NCBI RefSeq assembly: GCF_048128805.1 | Contig: NC_136016.1 | Location: forward strand, 18,973,176 to 19,037,175 | Source of the DNA: Centroberyx gerrardi | Lineage: Eukaryota > Chordata > Actinopteri > Beryciformes > Berycidae | Direction of reading: 5' to 3' | DNA length: 64,000 nucleotides | In this document: piece by piece, positions 1 through 13,958 of the stretch | Numbering within the stretch: the first letter of the stretch is position 1 | Layout: each line of letters opens with the position of its first letter | Notes under the pieces: generated by a model | Database searches by the model: none | What the model saw: only the letters and a program-made list of their open reading frames with translations | Told to the model about the DNA's origin: nothing | Position numbers and translations under genes: made by a program

Positions 1-1
1 G

Positions 2-3000
2 ACATCATCAGAAAGCAACGCCACCTCTGTGGTCATCATGGACGTGTCGCTCAAGCAGGAGCCTTACATTTGGAAGATTGAGCAGGTAATTCACTTCACT
101 GTGTTGGTTTTTACCTAATCTGATGTTATATTGTACTATGTGTTGTGGTATTGTATTTTTCGTAGTCAGTACTAGTTTATTATGTTGCTTATTCAGGTGA
201 GATGAGACTTGGATAATGATGATGTAATTGTTAAGACCCCGAATTTCAGAAACACATATGCCCACTAAGGTCTGGAGTCAAGCCTTTGGTGTTTTTAGTC
301 CCTCCATAGCCTCAAAATGAAGGATATGTATTTATTATTTGTTATTATATATTTTTAAGTATGTATTTTCCTTTGTTGATTTTAGCTACATTATATAGAC
401 CTTTATTCCCATAAAAACAATAGTATGCAAAAGAAAATCTGTAAAAAGAGACTGTAAAAAGGGTGAAGAGTAGTGATGTCATTCTGACTGAGCCATGACA
501 GCAACGCCAGAATAAAGAGCAAAAAAGTCTTTTTTGATTGGACCGAGACAGCAACACCCAGAATGTGTTTAGAGGTTGTTTTGACGGAGAAGATGGCGGT
601 CAGACGGACATGTGCGGGTCACAGTCCTCTGGTCTGGGTGACAGTGACCCAGCAGACTGGGTCAAGGTCGACTCTCACTCCATTAGACTCTGCCTGCTCT
701 TGTGGTAGATCTCACAAAAATGGTCCGACGGCAGTGAATGTCCTCACATGGTAAATGTTACATTACATAATTTACTAATTGAATTACCCCGAGTTAAAGA
801 TTTTATCTGCAAGACCAGATATCAGATGTGAGCCAAGTTTATTATTTTAAAAGGTTCACTCCCACCCACCATGCACTGGTAGACACAGTGTCACTGGCTG
901 TGGAGAAAAGGGGTAATGCTGTTGTACAAAACAATATTAAACTGGGTGGTGATGTTTCCTATTAGTCACAATGGCTTTTTTTCGAAAGAGTACACTGATT
1001 TTATGCTCCAATAAACTGTCTGGCCAATTTAACAATGAAACTGCCCTCGACAATTTCCCAGTGCAAACTAATGAGACTGGCTAACTTGATTTGTATTATT
1101 AGAAGGGGTCATGCTACACTTTCCGAAGCGCACAGAACTATGAAACACCAAGTTATGAAAAGGTCCTTTCTGTCTCACAAAGCATCGCATTCTCCCGTGA
1201 CTCCTGCATGCCAGCTTTGTCTCATTTTATCCCACTCTCTCCCCCTTCCCTCCCTTCTTGTCTGCTTCACAGGGAGCCAGATGTTTTGACTACTGCAGGC
1301 CTCTGCAGGTGGTGGTGACAGGAGGCTTCGACCGCACAGTCAGGCTGTGGACTCGATTTGTGACCTCCAGGCCTGTAGCTACTCTGCCGGGTCACCGCAC
1401 CACTGTATTGGATGTTGCTATCTACCAACCCTTCGGACAGATCTTCAGCTACTCCAAAGATGCTGTGAGTCTTTCAAACGAAGCTGAAAAGGAGGGGAAC
1501 TGGCCTGACAATGGATCTGTGTGGAGCTATCTAATTTTAAATTGTGCTTTTATCATTTTGACAACGAACCAAAACATTTTGAGTCTGTTCAGAGCTAGAT
1601 GTCAACCAAGAGATTATTTTTATTACTATGGTGTGATGCACAGTGCCATGGCCATCAAGAGGCAAATTCAGGCCAATCAGACAGGGTTGAGACACTTCAC
1701 TCCTCTTTACCTGTTACACCTTTGTCACGGTGTAAAGAATTTGGGAGAATCGTTTTCTACAAATCATGTCTGTTCTTTATTGAGCAGTATCTAGTTAAAA
1801 AATGAAGAAAAAGTTATATTATTGTGAAAATTCTAGTCAAAAAGGAAGGAGAAGTTGTATTATTGTTAAAATTCTAGTTAAAAAAAGGAGTAAAAGTTGT
1901 AATATTGTGAACATTTCACTTAAACGATACTCCTCACACTTACAACTTTTCACACAACTCCCACAATCCTCTTCTTGTATTCTGAAAGAAGTACCCATCA
2001 TTGCCACAGTTGTGCCATGGAACTGCAGAGAACCTGTAATTGCTTGTATAATACTTTGTTATAATGGTGTGAGGTTTGCTCTTCCATCAGGAGCTGAGGG
2101 TGTGGGACATCTCCACCCATCACTGTCTGAGGAGCGTCCACCTGCAGTTCCCCTGCCTGCAGCCGGGGCGCATCCCAGAGCACGGCAGCTTCCCCCTCCT
2201 GTTGTTGAGCCCTCTTCTTCCCGGACAGACACAGCCTCACCTGCTGGTGGGCTGCAAAGATTACCTGGCGCTGCTGAATCTGGCCGAAAGCAAAGTGAAA
2301 AATGAGAGCGGTGCGGCCCTCTCCTGCGCTCTGTACAACCCCACCCTGAGGCAGGTGGTGACGGGACACGCTGACTCCTCCGTGTCCATGTGGGACGTGG
2401 AGACAGGGAGGAGGCGGCTTACTGTCTCCAATGCTCATGGAGAAGAAGAGCTCACCTGCATGGCGTTAGACTCCTCCCACAGAAGGCTGATCACCGGGGC
2501 TCGCAACGGCACCGTCAAGGTGTGGAACCTACTGAACGGCCTCAACCTGCACAAGCTGGAGCCCGTCACCCACTCTGAAGTCACAGGGGTCGTCTGTCTC
2601 CATGGCAACCAGCTCCTGGCCGTGGGGTGGAGCCGGCGGATAGCTCAGTATGACATCACAGGTGCCAAGGTAAAATCAAAGATACTTTATTACAGTAAAG
2701 TCCCCATGAAATGAACTCCCATCACTTTTACTTACTGGAAAACAGAGTATCTTTCATGGTGACCTCATGCTGCACTATTAGGTGTAAATATACATTTCTA
2801 ACCAATGAAACCATCAGATTTTTGAACAGTCCCGCCCCTCCGCACCCCTCCCATCACATAAAACTGCCTTCCTCTCCTGACTCGTATTCCATTGGTTTAG
2901 ACTTTTGAATGATCCCTCACTGCATTATGTCCCGCCCCTCACTGCATTATGTATTTTCATTTCCCGCAGCAGCGACAGCAGTTGGTTTGGAATAAATAGA

Positions 3001-5499
3001 AGAAGAAATGGGTAGACGCCACATAGTCCCGGTGACACCGTTTGATTGACAGGTGATCTCTGGGAAGTGCAGAGCAGAAACACCACAGGCCCATGGCCGC
3101 TTAGCACCAAAGATGGCGCCAAAATGAATAAAAAAATTTAAAAAAACTAGGAATTTGAGGATTACCACTTTATTATGTAAAGATGTTGAACTCTGTAGTG
3201 AAAAAAACTGGTCCTACATCCAGAGTCTCAAACCTCACACATTCACTTTTCCACACAAGCTCTTCCCCAGATGTTGAATGTGGGCAGATGAGTCTGTCCC
3301 ACACACACGGTTGTCACCATAGCGACTAATCTGGTGCAGACTTCAAACACAGTGTTTTTCTTAAAAACTGTCACAAAAACATAATTCTAGCTTAGAATGC
3401 TGACAACACTTTAGGCTTATGGAGAATTAGTCTCAAATTAGTCTCAGATGTTGTGAACAAAATATTACCTGCAGTATTGGCCAATATCTTTCAACTTTTC
3501 TCATTATATCCAATAGATTGAGAGCTGAATCTGTGAGTGAGATATCTTGCCTCTTCCTCTCTCTGGTAAAAGGTTCTTTTAGATTATAGATAGATAAACT
3601 CATGTCCACCCACATATTTATACACACTGACACATACTGTAGGTCTCAAGAATTGAGGAAAAAGTATTTGCCAATATAAACACATGAACTGCAATGTGAG
3701 ACAAAAGTCTGGGTTTGCAGACGTGCACATGTTCACGCCTCAAACTCTAGTGTTACCTTTCACCTCAACCTTTAAACACCATCTGCTCTGTGGTGAGACT
3801 CATTCCTAGAAGACTACAGTAGCAACTTTCAGTATTTATGCTCGTCCAGCGAATTCTGAACCCTTTTTTCCAGTTATAATGTTTCTTGTTGCAAGGTCTC
3901 CCAGTGTCGGCAGAGCCAGGTGGGGTTTTGAGAAAACATCTTCGGTCCGCATAAATATGGGAGGAATGGTTTTTGGAGTAAACGATATCAGTGAATGACG
4001 TAAAATGTGAAAAGATGGATTTACTCGTGCGACTGGTGAGATCAAAGAAGTAGGAGCCATGCAAGATGTCTCACTCCCTCCTGAAGTCCATCAAGCTGTT
4101 TTATTATCACTTTGTATCTGACTTGACATCTGAAAAACAACAATTTTAACTGAATTTCACTTTGACTTACAGATAAAATAGACATTTCTTGAAATAAACA
4201 ACCTTCATATTACCCATACAGTTCTTCAAAGACTTATTTTGAAATTTAGTTCTAAATCCCTAAAACCTGATGGCAAAAGAGTGCTGATTCAACAACAATA
4301 GAAGCTGTCCTTGAGCATTTAGTATCTGCTGTATGTAACAATCCAAACTGTTTGGACAAAACCCACTGCTTGGACAAACGAACAACCGTATTGAACAGAA
4401 TGCAGTACATTATCAATAAGTGTGAACTGTCTACTCTATGTGATATTTACGGATTTGGTTCCCCTTCAGGCATTTATCCTGCATCTATTCTGCGTTAAAG
4501 CTGTCTGGATACCAACAATGAAGTTGAACTTGCCTGAAAAAGAAACACAGTGAAACACGTCGCCGCATATAAATGTCTGTATACTCGCTGTGGCTTTGTA
4601 TTGTTGGATTATTTAAACTCAGCGCCAGTGGGGGGCGTATGAAGATTAAAGAGGTAACCTTAAACTAGGAAAACTGGAAATAGCGGTGACAAAAACAGGA
4701 ACAACAACAACAGCTGCGGTGAAAGTGACAAAAAGTGACAAAGGCTGCTGAGGGAATATGAGGCTTTATAAACCCTGTTTGGTCATTCATAAAAGGTGCA
4801 GATCTCCTGTAACAAGCTCAGCAAGCCGAGCCTCCAAACGATTCATTTTGAAGAGTTGACCATGAGATGTTAGCACAGAGATGTAAGCAAAGGCAATGAA
4901 CTAGAAAAGGAAACAGAGATGCTGTCCCACAAGGCAACACAACCCATTGCGTGACATTTTAGACCAATTACAGACAGTCACACAGTGTGCTGTGCAAAGA
5001 ATTCAGTTAGTTTTGGGACTTTTGTTAGTACAAACCTGCCAAAATTCATGAAATTCAACCTTTAATGTTAATGAGTATAATCAAATAAGTATACTGCGAT
5101 ATAAAACTCTAGTTAGCCAACTAGTTACCAGGCCTTCCGTGTAGCTTCGAAAGGCTGGTAGGAGGGCAAAACTTGATTTTTAAAAACAGTTTCTCTTGGG
5201 GATGGAGCCAAAGTGCAGCAGTAGCTAAGAAAGCATTCAATAAAAAGTAAGACTTTCACGATGGCTTCATCTGTGTGTGTATATATATATATAGGATGTG
5301 TATGTGAGGGCGGACATGTCGTGGAAGTCCGGCGGTGTCCACAGCTCAGACATCCTGGCGGTGTGTCAGTGTCCGGCCCTGGGGGTCGTTGCCACGGCGA
5401 GCCACGATGGAGAGGTCATCATCTGGAGGCTGGAGACACAAGGACCGCTGCTCCGCCTACAGAGAGACACACAGCCAGGGTGAGAGGATGCAGCTGCGG

Positions 5500-5538
<39 letters not shown>

Positions 5539-8500
5539 TTCTTGCTGAAACTGAACGATGTGAAGCCCTCTAGTTTCTGAGGTATCATTACTGTATTATC
5601 GTCTCTATATAAACTCATTTTTAAGTGCTTAAATACTGAGTTCAGTGATCTTGAGTCACAATAAAATGGAAGAGAGGACGATTGTTTCCCTCCTTTGGTC
5701 ATTCATTCATTCATTCATCACAGATAGAGACCAGATTTGCGGAAATTTGGGGGCATGATGTATCTCGCTACCATGTTCCGACAAATTACACTGATTGGCC
5801 AAAGGGGGGCGCTGTAGTGTTCATTTGTTCGTCCATGTGTCATGTGCAGTTTCCAGAAAACCACTGATTAGAGTTAGAGAGGAATGACGCATCTCACCAT
5901 TGCATTTTGGAAGTTTTCATAAATTTCAACATTTTGGTGACATATTTGTTCCTGATTGGCCGTGAGGGGGACTGCATCATTTGTGGCGGGACGACATGTT
6001 TACTGTTTTTTGCTTTGTGTTTTTTTCCCTGCTCGTGTGCGTCCAGTGCGGCGCCCCCTGTGGACAGCCTGCTGTTCCTGCAGCACAGAGCTGCGAACAG
6101 GCAGCTGAGGAACCGAGCTGTCCTGGTCTCATCGCAGGCTGGCTGCCTCTGCTTCTGGAGCATCACTGGGCACACACACACTTATGGTGAGAGGGACTGG
6201 GAGAGAGAGTGACAGGAGAGATGGATGGATGGAGGGATGGATGGATGGAGTATCTTGGAAAAATGGGATGAAAAAGACACTTAAAACTAAAATACCACGC
6301 TTAACACCTTAAAATGGACCTCTTACAGTACGAGGGATCTTAGTTGTACAAAATACGGTTCTAACCAAGTGACGACCAGCTGTCGTTTCTCATTATCCCT
6401 CCGCAGGATGGATTTATGAACAGCTAGAGCTCTGACAGTTAGGTTGAACTGTCGACTTGGCCTTACGCCTGTACCATTCCTGGCAGCCCACAGCTATGTC
6501 TCTTTCCAGATCCCATCTGTGTTTAGTGGTGAGGGATTCATGCACTGCGGCCACTGCATATATATGTGTGTGTGAGAGGAAGAGAGAGAGAGAGAGAGAG
6601 AGCAAGTGTGCATTTGTGTGTGTATATGTCTGTATATGTGTACATGCATTTTTCTAGCTGAGAGGAATGTGAGAGTGTGACATAACAGCAAGACATAACA
6701 GAATCCATTAAAGGGCAGCAATTTCTCTCAAAATTGCATTAAAGCCTTTTCAAAACAATTCAATCGGGTTTTCTTGCTATTGCTACAACTTCTGAATGTA
6801 AATAGATTGGCTTGCATGCAGTATTTGAGTAAAAACAGTTTCACTACCTCTGGACCTCTTCTAGTATTGCTAACAAAAACCTACAGGAGGCTCATGTCAA
6901 CTAAATTTTGCAACATACAAGTCTCTAGCTGGTTTCCATGTGTTAGGATGTGTGCATCGATACAATTCTGTTTCCTCTTTCTTATCCCAGGCCAGTTCTA
7001 TGCCCCAGATCAGCCAGGTGAGCGTGTGCTGGACCTGAGCTCAGACCAGTCTAATAACTCCATCCTGGTCTCAGGAGACACAACAGGCCGGCTTCAGATC
7101 TGGGATATCTCAGACTACGCACTGGGCAGCACACAGGAGGTGAGAAGGTGCGTGTGTGTGTGTGCGTTTGTGCGTACGAAGGAAGAAAGTGTGTGTATCC
7201 TCATTTATTCTGAGCATTCTCTTTCTATACAGCCAGTGTGCGAGCGGCCTCCTCTCCTGCGGTGCTGGGAGGCCCATAAGGGGGCGCTGGTAAGTGTGGA
7301 AGTCCTAGATTTGGCTGACAGACTCTTCCTCCTCACTGCCTCAGCTGACGGCTCTGCTGGACTGTGGACGGAGGACGGGCATCGAGTCGGTTCCTTTGGA
7401 CAGGACGAGCGGTGGAGCATCACCGACCCGGCTACTTACCAGCGGTGAGGCTCATGAGACGGTTTCTGCTAAACCGGCATAGCTCAAGGATTCGAGAAAT
7501 AACACAAACTGCGTGTAATTTGTGTTTATTCTGACTCCGATTGCATCTATGTGGTGGTCCAACAACATTGTTTCAGAGCTTACCATCGACCCCAATGATG
7601 GATGCATCTGTTCTCCACACTGCAAAAAATCAAAAAAGTAATTTTGTCAATTATTGAGTCCTAAAATTGTAATTTTCTTAAAATAAGTGAAAAAAATCTG
7701 CCAATGGGTTTAGGTAACTTCACTTGTTTCCAATGCAAATCAACTTGTTTCAAGAATTTTGCAGAATCCAGTGTTATTTTCTTGATAGTAGTGCAGTGAT
7801 CTGCCTTTTCTGACTTATTCAAGATACTCATTTCTAGGAAATTCCTAAAACAAGTGAAACTACTTTGGAAACAAATGGAGTTATCTCACCTCATTGGTAG
7901 AATTTTTTTCTTGGTTTAACAAAAATAAGATTTAAAGGCTGAATATGAGACTAAATGACTTGTTAAGATGGACGTTTTCTGCAGTGCAAGCATTGTTTTT
8001 CCCTGACGTTTATTCCTGTAGTCCTTCAGGTAAAAGTTGTAGAGAACTGGAAAACTGGCTGTAATCAACTTCTCATGGTACTGTGAGGCACATCAGATAA
8101 AATAGTCCTCCAAATTTAGATGATGAGGTGCATAAACATGGCAGCCTTTCTGGAAATATGACTTTCGGTTCTCCCTGCACATTCTATTGTGTACTTAGCA
8201 TTTAAAGGCTGCCAAGAACAGATACAGCTGCATTGTGGGACAGGTACAAAAAAGTAATGATGTCAAAACAGTAAGCCTCAAATTTGATGCACCTGGTCCA
8301 TTGCAGAAAATGTAGGCAACTCCAGAAGAAACTCCCTCAACTTGTTGGACGACTGCTGCTTCTAAAATGGCATCAGAAACTCCCCTCGCTGTTTTCACAG
8401 AGGCTTGAGTCTTTTATAGAAACCTTAGCATGGTTATAGATCATAAACTCTGGCTTGGCCCGGGCTGTCGCTGTGGGCTTGACTGTATTTCTGTTACACA

Positions 8501-10651
8501 TTGGGTAAATTGAAGCGTAAAGGAAAGAGCTGCCTGAAGTGATTGAGTTTGAGAGGGAGAGAAAAGTGGAGAGTGAAAAGTGAGAGTCAGCACATGCTCA
8601 GACGCATAAATGCAGGTTTATGCATATGAGGCTCAACGAGGAGCAGAAAGGCAAAATCATTATATAGTTCCCTAAACTTTTTATGAAGGCTTAACTGTTG
8701 TCAAGACATGCTGTTGATGGGTTATTGTGGCTCTAAATTAAGCTGTGCCACATGGATGATTGTTTTGAAATGCAAATTATTGGTTATAGAGAGTGATTGA
8801 GTGTGTGTACGTCTGATTCTGTGTGTGTGTTTTGAGAAAGAGAGTGAGAGTGGATAAAAAAGTCAATTATACTGATGGTTTGTATCCTTGTGTGTTAACT
8901 GGATGTGGATGTGGTAAATTCATCTGACAAAACCCCTCAACAAACACACACACACACATGCACACACTCACAAACACACAAACACATATACACACACAGG
9001 CACACATACACATACGCACATACACATACAAACAGAGGCACTCATGCACTTGCACACACAGACACAGACATGCACATGCCCATACACACACACACACACA
9101 CACACATACATAGACACACAAGCACACACACACGTGCAAAAAAGGGCTGCATGACATGGGGAAATCATTTTGCTATCATTTCAGTTAATATTGTGATTGC
9201 AGTTTGGATTGTAATATGATAAACATTTGAGTTAACATCTCTTGTTTCCTTTTACTAGGCTAAAATCACAGATTTGCTGTTCTACTATATAGACCAGTGA
9301 ATTAATATAGTAGTATCATAACAACTAAAACCAATTAGGCAATTTTTAAAAGTTTATTTAGTGTAACTGGCTGGAGCATTCACTGTAAAATAGACATCAC
9401 ATGTCTATTTTACAGTGAATGCCTCTACCAAATACAATATTTATAATTGTGGACCCCAGGAAGCCTAGCAGTCCACGAGGCAGGTAATGGGGATCCTCAT
9501 AAAAAATAAAGTTATGAGTAATTACGAGTTATAAAGCACGTTTGAAAACAAAATTGCCTGCGCTGTTTAACAAGGCATTATCGAGTGCTGAATCTGAGCT
9601 TGGGTTGCAGTTTTACTGGTTTCTTGGGACTTGGCTGCTATGTGTTCTTCAGACTGTTCTCCGTGGCGTTGTTTGAGCTGTTGGAACAAGTTGGCTGTGT
9701 TGGCTCAGGTTGCCACTACAACTGTCCAACATTTTTTGCTCAGTACCTGAGTTTGTAATACATCTGCTCTCCAGAATACTGCCTGGTGTTTAAGTCTTAT
9801 TCAGGACCAAACCTCTTTCACTGTAACTTTTTTTACCATCAACCCCCTCCTCACTGTCATTCATTTTGTCCAGTTGGTTTCTTCTCTCCTCACAGTCCAT
9901 CTGTCACTGCCTCTCTGGCCTCTGATTGGTTAACAAATGATAAGGAGCCCTCTAATTGGCTAACAAGTGCATGTGCCTTGTCCATTTACAGTGCAGAGTG
10001 GAATTCTGTGTGTTTCTTTTTAGAGTGTAAAAGTGAATATTTATTTTAAAAAACTGCACCCTCGTGCGGTTTAAAATATTGCACATGTTCAAATTGCAAT
10101 TGCTATTTTAAATTGATTATTCATGCAGCCCTAAAACACACACACACACTCACACACACACACACACACATAGGCATTCCAGAAGCAAGGAGCACACAGA
10201 GTACCCATGTGTGAGCCAGCTACACCACAGAGATGGAGAACAGTTATACAATTCTGTACTAAATCATATCTAACACAACAAACATCCTCACAGATAGGCA
10301 GCTGTGGGACAAAATATCGTCCAAAGACCCAACGTCCGTCTATTTTTTTGGGTCCGTGACATGAAAAAGTTTGGGAAACCCTTATCTAAAGTAAATAGCT
10401 TTGTGTTTGCGCAAATGAATCCCTTTAGCAAAGAGCAATATCTTTCGGCCCTGGCGCCCTAGGGAGAAACAGAGCGACCTGACAGAAGACATGGAGGAGG
10501 AGGAGGAGGAGAGGACTGACGCTGACCGGTCGGGACCCAGCGGGGTCAAAGGTCACGCATCCGACCCCGCCTACAGGGGTCAAACTTCACAGGAGAAATG
10601 TCATTCTGAAGGTAACCATTCACTACAAACAGGTGCTTTCGAGGTGCTGAA

Positions 10652-10682
<31 letters not shown>

Positions 10683-11316
10683 TTTTGCTCTCTCTCTCTC
10701 TCTCACTCACACACACACACACACACACACACTCATAAACGCCCTCTCCCTGACCTAAGCCTGCTCCAGTCACATTTGGCTGTGCACGGGGAATGTCCCT
10801 TCCAGTAATTACCACTCTCTTCAAAATTCTTCTGCGTGTGCATGCGTGTGTATGCAGGTGCACACATACGTCCGCGCATACGTGTGCGACCGTGTGCCGA
10901 GATGCAGCGGAAGATATTGGATTCACGAAAAAGGGGTTAAACCCACGGGTCAGGCCGGCTCTCCAAGCCAATAAAACCCGATACTCTGATTCAATCGCGG
11001 CCAACTTCACCACGTTATGAAGAGAAGAGTCGGAGCATTCTTCACATTCTAGTCCTCTGAAGTCTGGAGCTCGACTTGGGAACATTTGGGCAATGTTCTG
11101 CTCCAGAGACACAGGCCAGGATTTTTAAGTGCAGAAATGCCGAATGTTACGTGTGTGTGTATGTGTGTGTGTGTGAGTGTGTGCGTGTGTGTGTATCTGC
11201 AAGACATTTCCTGCACTTTCCTTTCACTGTCTGCCCATTACTCAGAACTTGCCAAAATAAGCGATTAGCTGTGCTTTCTCTGCAACCACACCCAAGCACA
11301 CACACACACACGTACA

Positions 11317-11352
<36 letters not shown>

Positions 11353-11523
11353 TTAACTCATAAAATTGTCTGCTGTCATCCACTGTATAGCTTCAGCACC
11401 ACCACAAAGCCAGACTGAGTCTACCAGCACACTAGAGAGTGACCATGAGCCTCAGCAACCCACGGTAACTCACAAACACACACACAAACAAACTGATGAG
11501 TGCAAACACTGTGGTCTGTGGAA

Positions 11524-11563
<40 letters not shown>

Positions 11564-13254
11564 ACACACCTACACAAACACATTTGTCCATCCGCTTCTC
11601 TGTCCATCTCACCTCCATGCCTTCTTCTTTCCCTCCCTTCATGCATGCATATCTCTCATATTCCATCCATCCATCCATCCATCCATCCATCCATCCCTCC
11701 ATCTGTGTGTGTGTCAGAGTTTGTGTGAGGACTTCTGCAGTAAGGTGGCTTTGTGTCATGAGAGGAGACGTTTGTGTGGTGACGTCGACCTCAGCAAGCT
11801 GTTCCTTGCCGATGGAGTGTGTACTCCCCATCAGGCTCTGGTCCTGCAGGTGAGTCTTAACCACCAACCGCTGAATGTTCACTACAAACTTTTTGACCAT
11901 AATGTCAGCACAGGTGAGTGCAGCAACAGAGTGTTTATTTACCCATTTAATCATTTTCATTCATTGCTACGCTTCTCTGTTTTATCGCTGTGCAAATGAG
12001 CTAATCAGAATTAAAAACTGAGATGGTCACAAGGGCGATTTTATGTCCTGTCCATGATGAGACGAGTAAGAAGAGTTCTGGTTAAATTGACAATATTTTT
12101 TTACCAGCGAATCAAACATTTAAATCTGTTTATGTGAAAATCCAACAACACAGATTTGCCCATTTTGTGTATGATACAAACTTTATCCACCTGTGAACTG
12201 CAAACATCTGTAAAACTGTCAGTGGTCAACATAGCACAAATTCTTCCTAGCCAATAGGAACTTGGTATTAGCACATTCAGGACGTTGTATGTTCAACCCT
12301 GCCGGTCCCGCCGGTGGGATCACCAGTACAAACTCATGTTGCGCGGCCAAGCTTTGTTCAAACCCACAGAACTCTATTTTAAATTCTAGTCAAGATCCCA
12401 AGGTTTCCAAAGATACCAAATACGTAATGCTAAATTACAGGGAAATGTGTATAAAATGATGCACAAGACATCTAGATGTTTTTCACTTGATGTAATGGTG
12501 CAGCCATAAAAAACATGCCGCCTTGGGTTTGAATATTTCACTCAGTATAAGCAGCTGTAGCTTCAATGAAGCGTTGGAACGAGCAGATGCAGAATATGTT
12601 TGTGACGTTGTTGTGCAGTATGGAAAAAAGCTACTTCAGGGGGAATTTTAAAGGGAGATCAGGGTGCAACGGATTAATCTTCAGAATGCTTTTGCTATTT
12701 CGTGCTGCAGTGACTCAGTTTCCCCTGAAGGATCAATAAAGTCCATCTCATCAACTCTCCACCCACAAGTACCTAGCGTTTAGCCTTTGGCCTCGGTGGT
12801 GCGCTCTACCTCATCTTTATGCATTATGTAAATCCTGTGTAGTGGAACCGTCTTGTGGTTGTGTAGGTTTGTGAACATCCAGTAGCGGGCTGGTATAATA
12901 ACACTGGCCAGTAAACAGGACTATAAAAGGCACGATCGATGCTGGAGGAATGTGACAGCACCGTTCCACATCCTCGAGACCCGGCCGGCGCTGTGGCTGC
13001 AGCGTCCCACCGCCGGGCCGAAAAGTTGTCCAAAAAAGCGTGATGGATGGGAACGGATAATGAGAGACGGATGAGAGGAGGAGGAGAGGAATATTGCCTA
13101 TTCTATTTCAGACACATCTGAGGGGAGAAAGAAAATCCTTATTTCTTTCATTTCTCTGGTGCATGCATGTCGTTCCCACTTCCTCTCTTTCTTTCTTTTT
13201 TTGTTCTTGATTGCTCAGGCTTTCTTTCTTGATCTCTCCCTCTGTCGATCTGTC

Positions 13255-13298
<44 letters not shown>

Positions 13299-13480
13299 TC
13301 TCTCAACCACGGTCTCTTTCTTTATGTCGTGTGTTTGTGACCACAATGTGCGTTTGTGGCCCAGACATGGAAGTAAGAGGCTTTACTGTAGCTGCCAATT
13401 CATCTGGAATGGCCGTGGAAGGGAGGACAGAAACAAACTTTATAAGACTGAGAAGAAGTTGGTGAGATGAATAGATGGAA

Positions 13481-13511
<31 letters not shown>

Positions 13512-13871
13512 GCCTTCAGAGGAGGAATGTCAGAAATGCCTTGATGACGCTGCTCCGTCAGCTCGGCTTCATATTTGTGAGAAATGCTTTTCTGAGTGTG
13601 AAAGTCTGTTCTTCATTTTCCTCTTCGCTCTCTCTCTCTCCTTTCCTCACCTGTACCCCCTCACCAGGAGATGAACCTACCTGAGGATTTACCCACAAGC
13701 CCCTGGATTTGGTGTCAGAGTTTGACCGGCGGCTCCCCGCAGCTGTCAGTTAGCAAAAGGAAGAGTGAGTCACATGACCAGCCAGACAAAGATGGAGATA
13801 CAGACATAAACACCTCTGCTTTTCCCTTGTCTTCTTCTTCCTTTATGAATTGGTCTCAACCTCCCTTTTAA
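2..13871 (+). CDS. WD40-repeat protein of the WDR49/CFAP337/WDR64 group (3' part, 11 exons)
   Basis: Exons: 2-85, 1273-1464, 2091-2669, 5295-5479, 6047-6186, 6991-7139, 7233-7444, 10463-10611, 11397-11464, 11718-11849, 13668-13871 (TAA). Phases agree at every junction, giving 697 residues plus stop; the 5' end is off the window. WD-type repeats are visible from the strand-end motifs TVRLW, LRVWD, VSMWD, VKVWN, VIIWR, LCFWS, LQIWD and AGLW. The stretch GARCFDYC..VVTGGFDRTVRLW, then FSYSKD, and the later VGSFGQ..W.ITDPATYQ are typical of the WDR49/CFAP337/WDR64 group of cilium and axoneme-associated beta-propeller proteins. After the propeller the tail is acidic (a run of Glu around 10491-10510), then Ser-rich. 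Function is inferred from family only: probably a motile-cilium component. I cannot decide which paralogue it is. One or more small exons in 7445-10462 may be missed, although the phases close without one. Confidence 0.78.
7618..7986. mobile_element. Short hAT-like MITE with CACTGC ends
   Basis: The element starts CACTGCAAAAAATC and ends with the inverted form, ACGTTTTCTGCAGTG. It is 369 bp, AT-rich and has no ORF. This end pattern is common among teleost non-autonomous hAT elements (established knowledge). I see no clear target-site duplication, so it is probably old. Confidence 0.6.
8944..9135. repeat. Compound CA-rich microsatellite
   Basis: About 190 bases of interrupted (CA)n with CATA, CACG and CAGG variants. 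The apparent reading frames in both directions are shadows of the repeat. Confidence 0.9.
9143..10132. mobile_element. 1-kb non-autonomous DNA transposon (hAT-like) inserted in a CA repeat
   Basis: The left end AGGGCTGCATGA is matched by the exact inverse TCATGCAGCCCT at the right end. CA microsatellite lies on both sides (8944-9135 and 10138-10171), which suggests that the element landed in a CA repeat. There is no transposase frame. The AGGGCTG ends resemble common fish hAT-type MITEs. It contains the 22-bp perfect hairpin at 9376-9422. Confidence 0.65.
9376..9422. repeat. Perfect 22-bp inverted repeat, 3-base loop
   Basis: The left arm 9376-9397 begins GCATTCACTG and ends AGACAT. The right arm 9401-9422 is its exact reverse complement. 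The loop is CAC. It lies inside the transposon-like element at 9143-10132. Confidence 0.9.
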
Positions 13872-13952
13872 TGCTTACATTGCCCTTTATACTGTTGATT
13901 TTTTTTATTTACTCCATTGTAAAACACTTTGAAAATATGTAAATATAAGATT

Positions 13953-13958
13953 AATAAA
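13953..13958 (+). terminator. Poly(A) signal of the WD40-repeat gene
   Basis: AATAAA lies 82 bases after the TAA at 13869-13871, followed by a T-rich stretch. It gives a short 3'UTR of roughly 100 bases. Confidence 0.6.

Larger units (their letters stand above)
7445..10462 (+). other. 3-kb intron of the WD40-repeat gene, transposon-rich
   Basis: This intron holds a small hAT-like element (7618-7986), a long CA-rich microsatellite (8944-9135) and a second 1-kb element (9143-10132) with a perfect hairpin inside. I see no convincing extra exon, but a short one cannot be excluded. Confidence 0.6.

Noticed and set aside
10651-10733. Possible coding extension of the 10491 frame
   Set aside because: The frame runs into CT/CA repeats past a good donor (GTAACC at 10612), and the next exon joins in phase from 10611.
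11421-11960. A 179-aa minus-strand frame
   Set aside because: Built from CA and CCAT microsatellites and the antisense of a WD40-gene exon.
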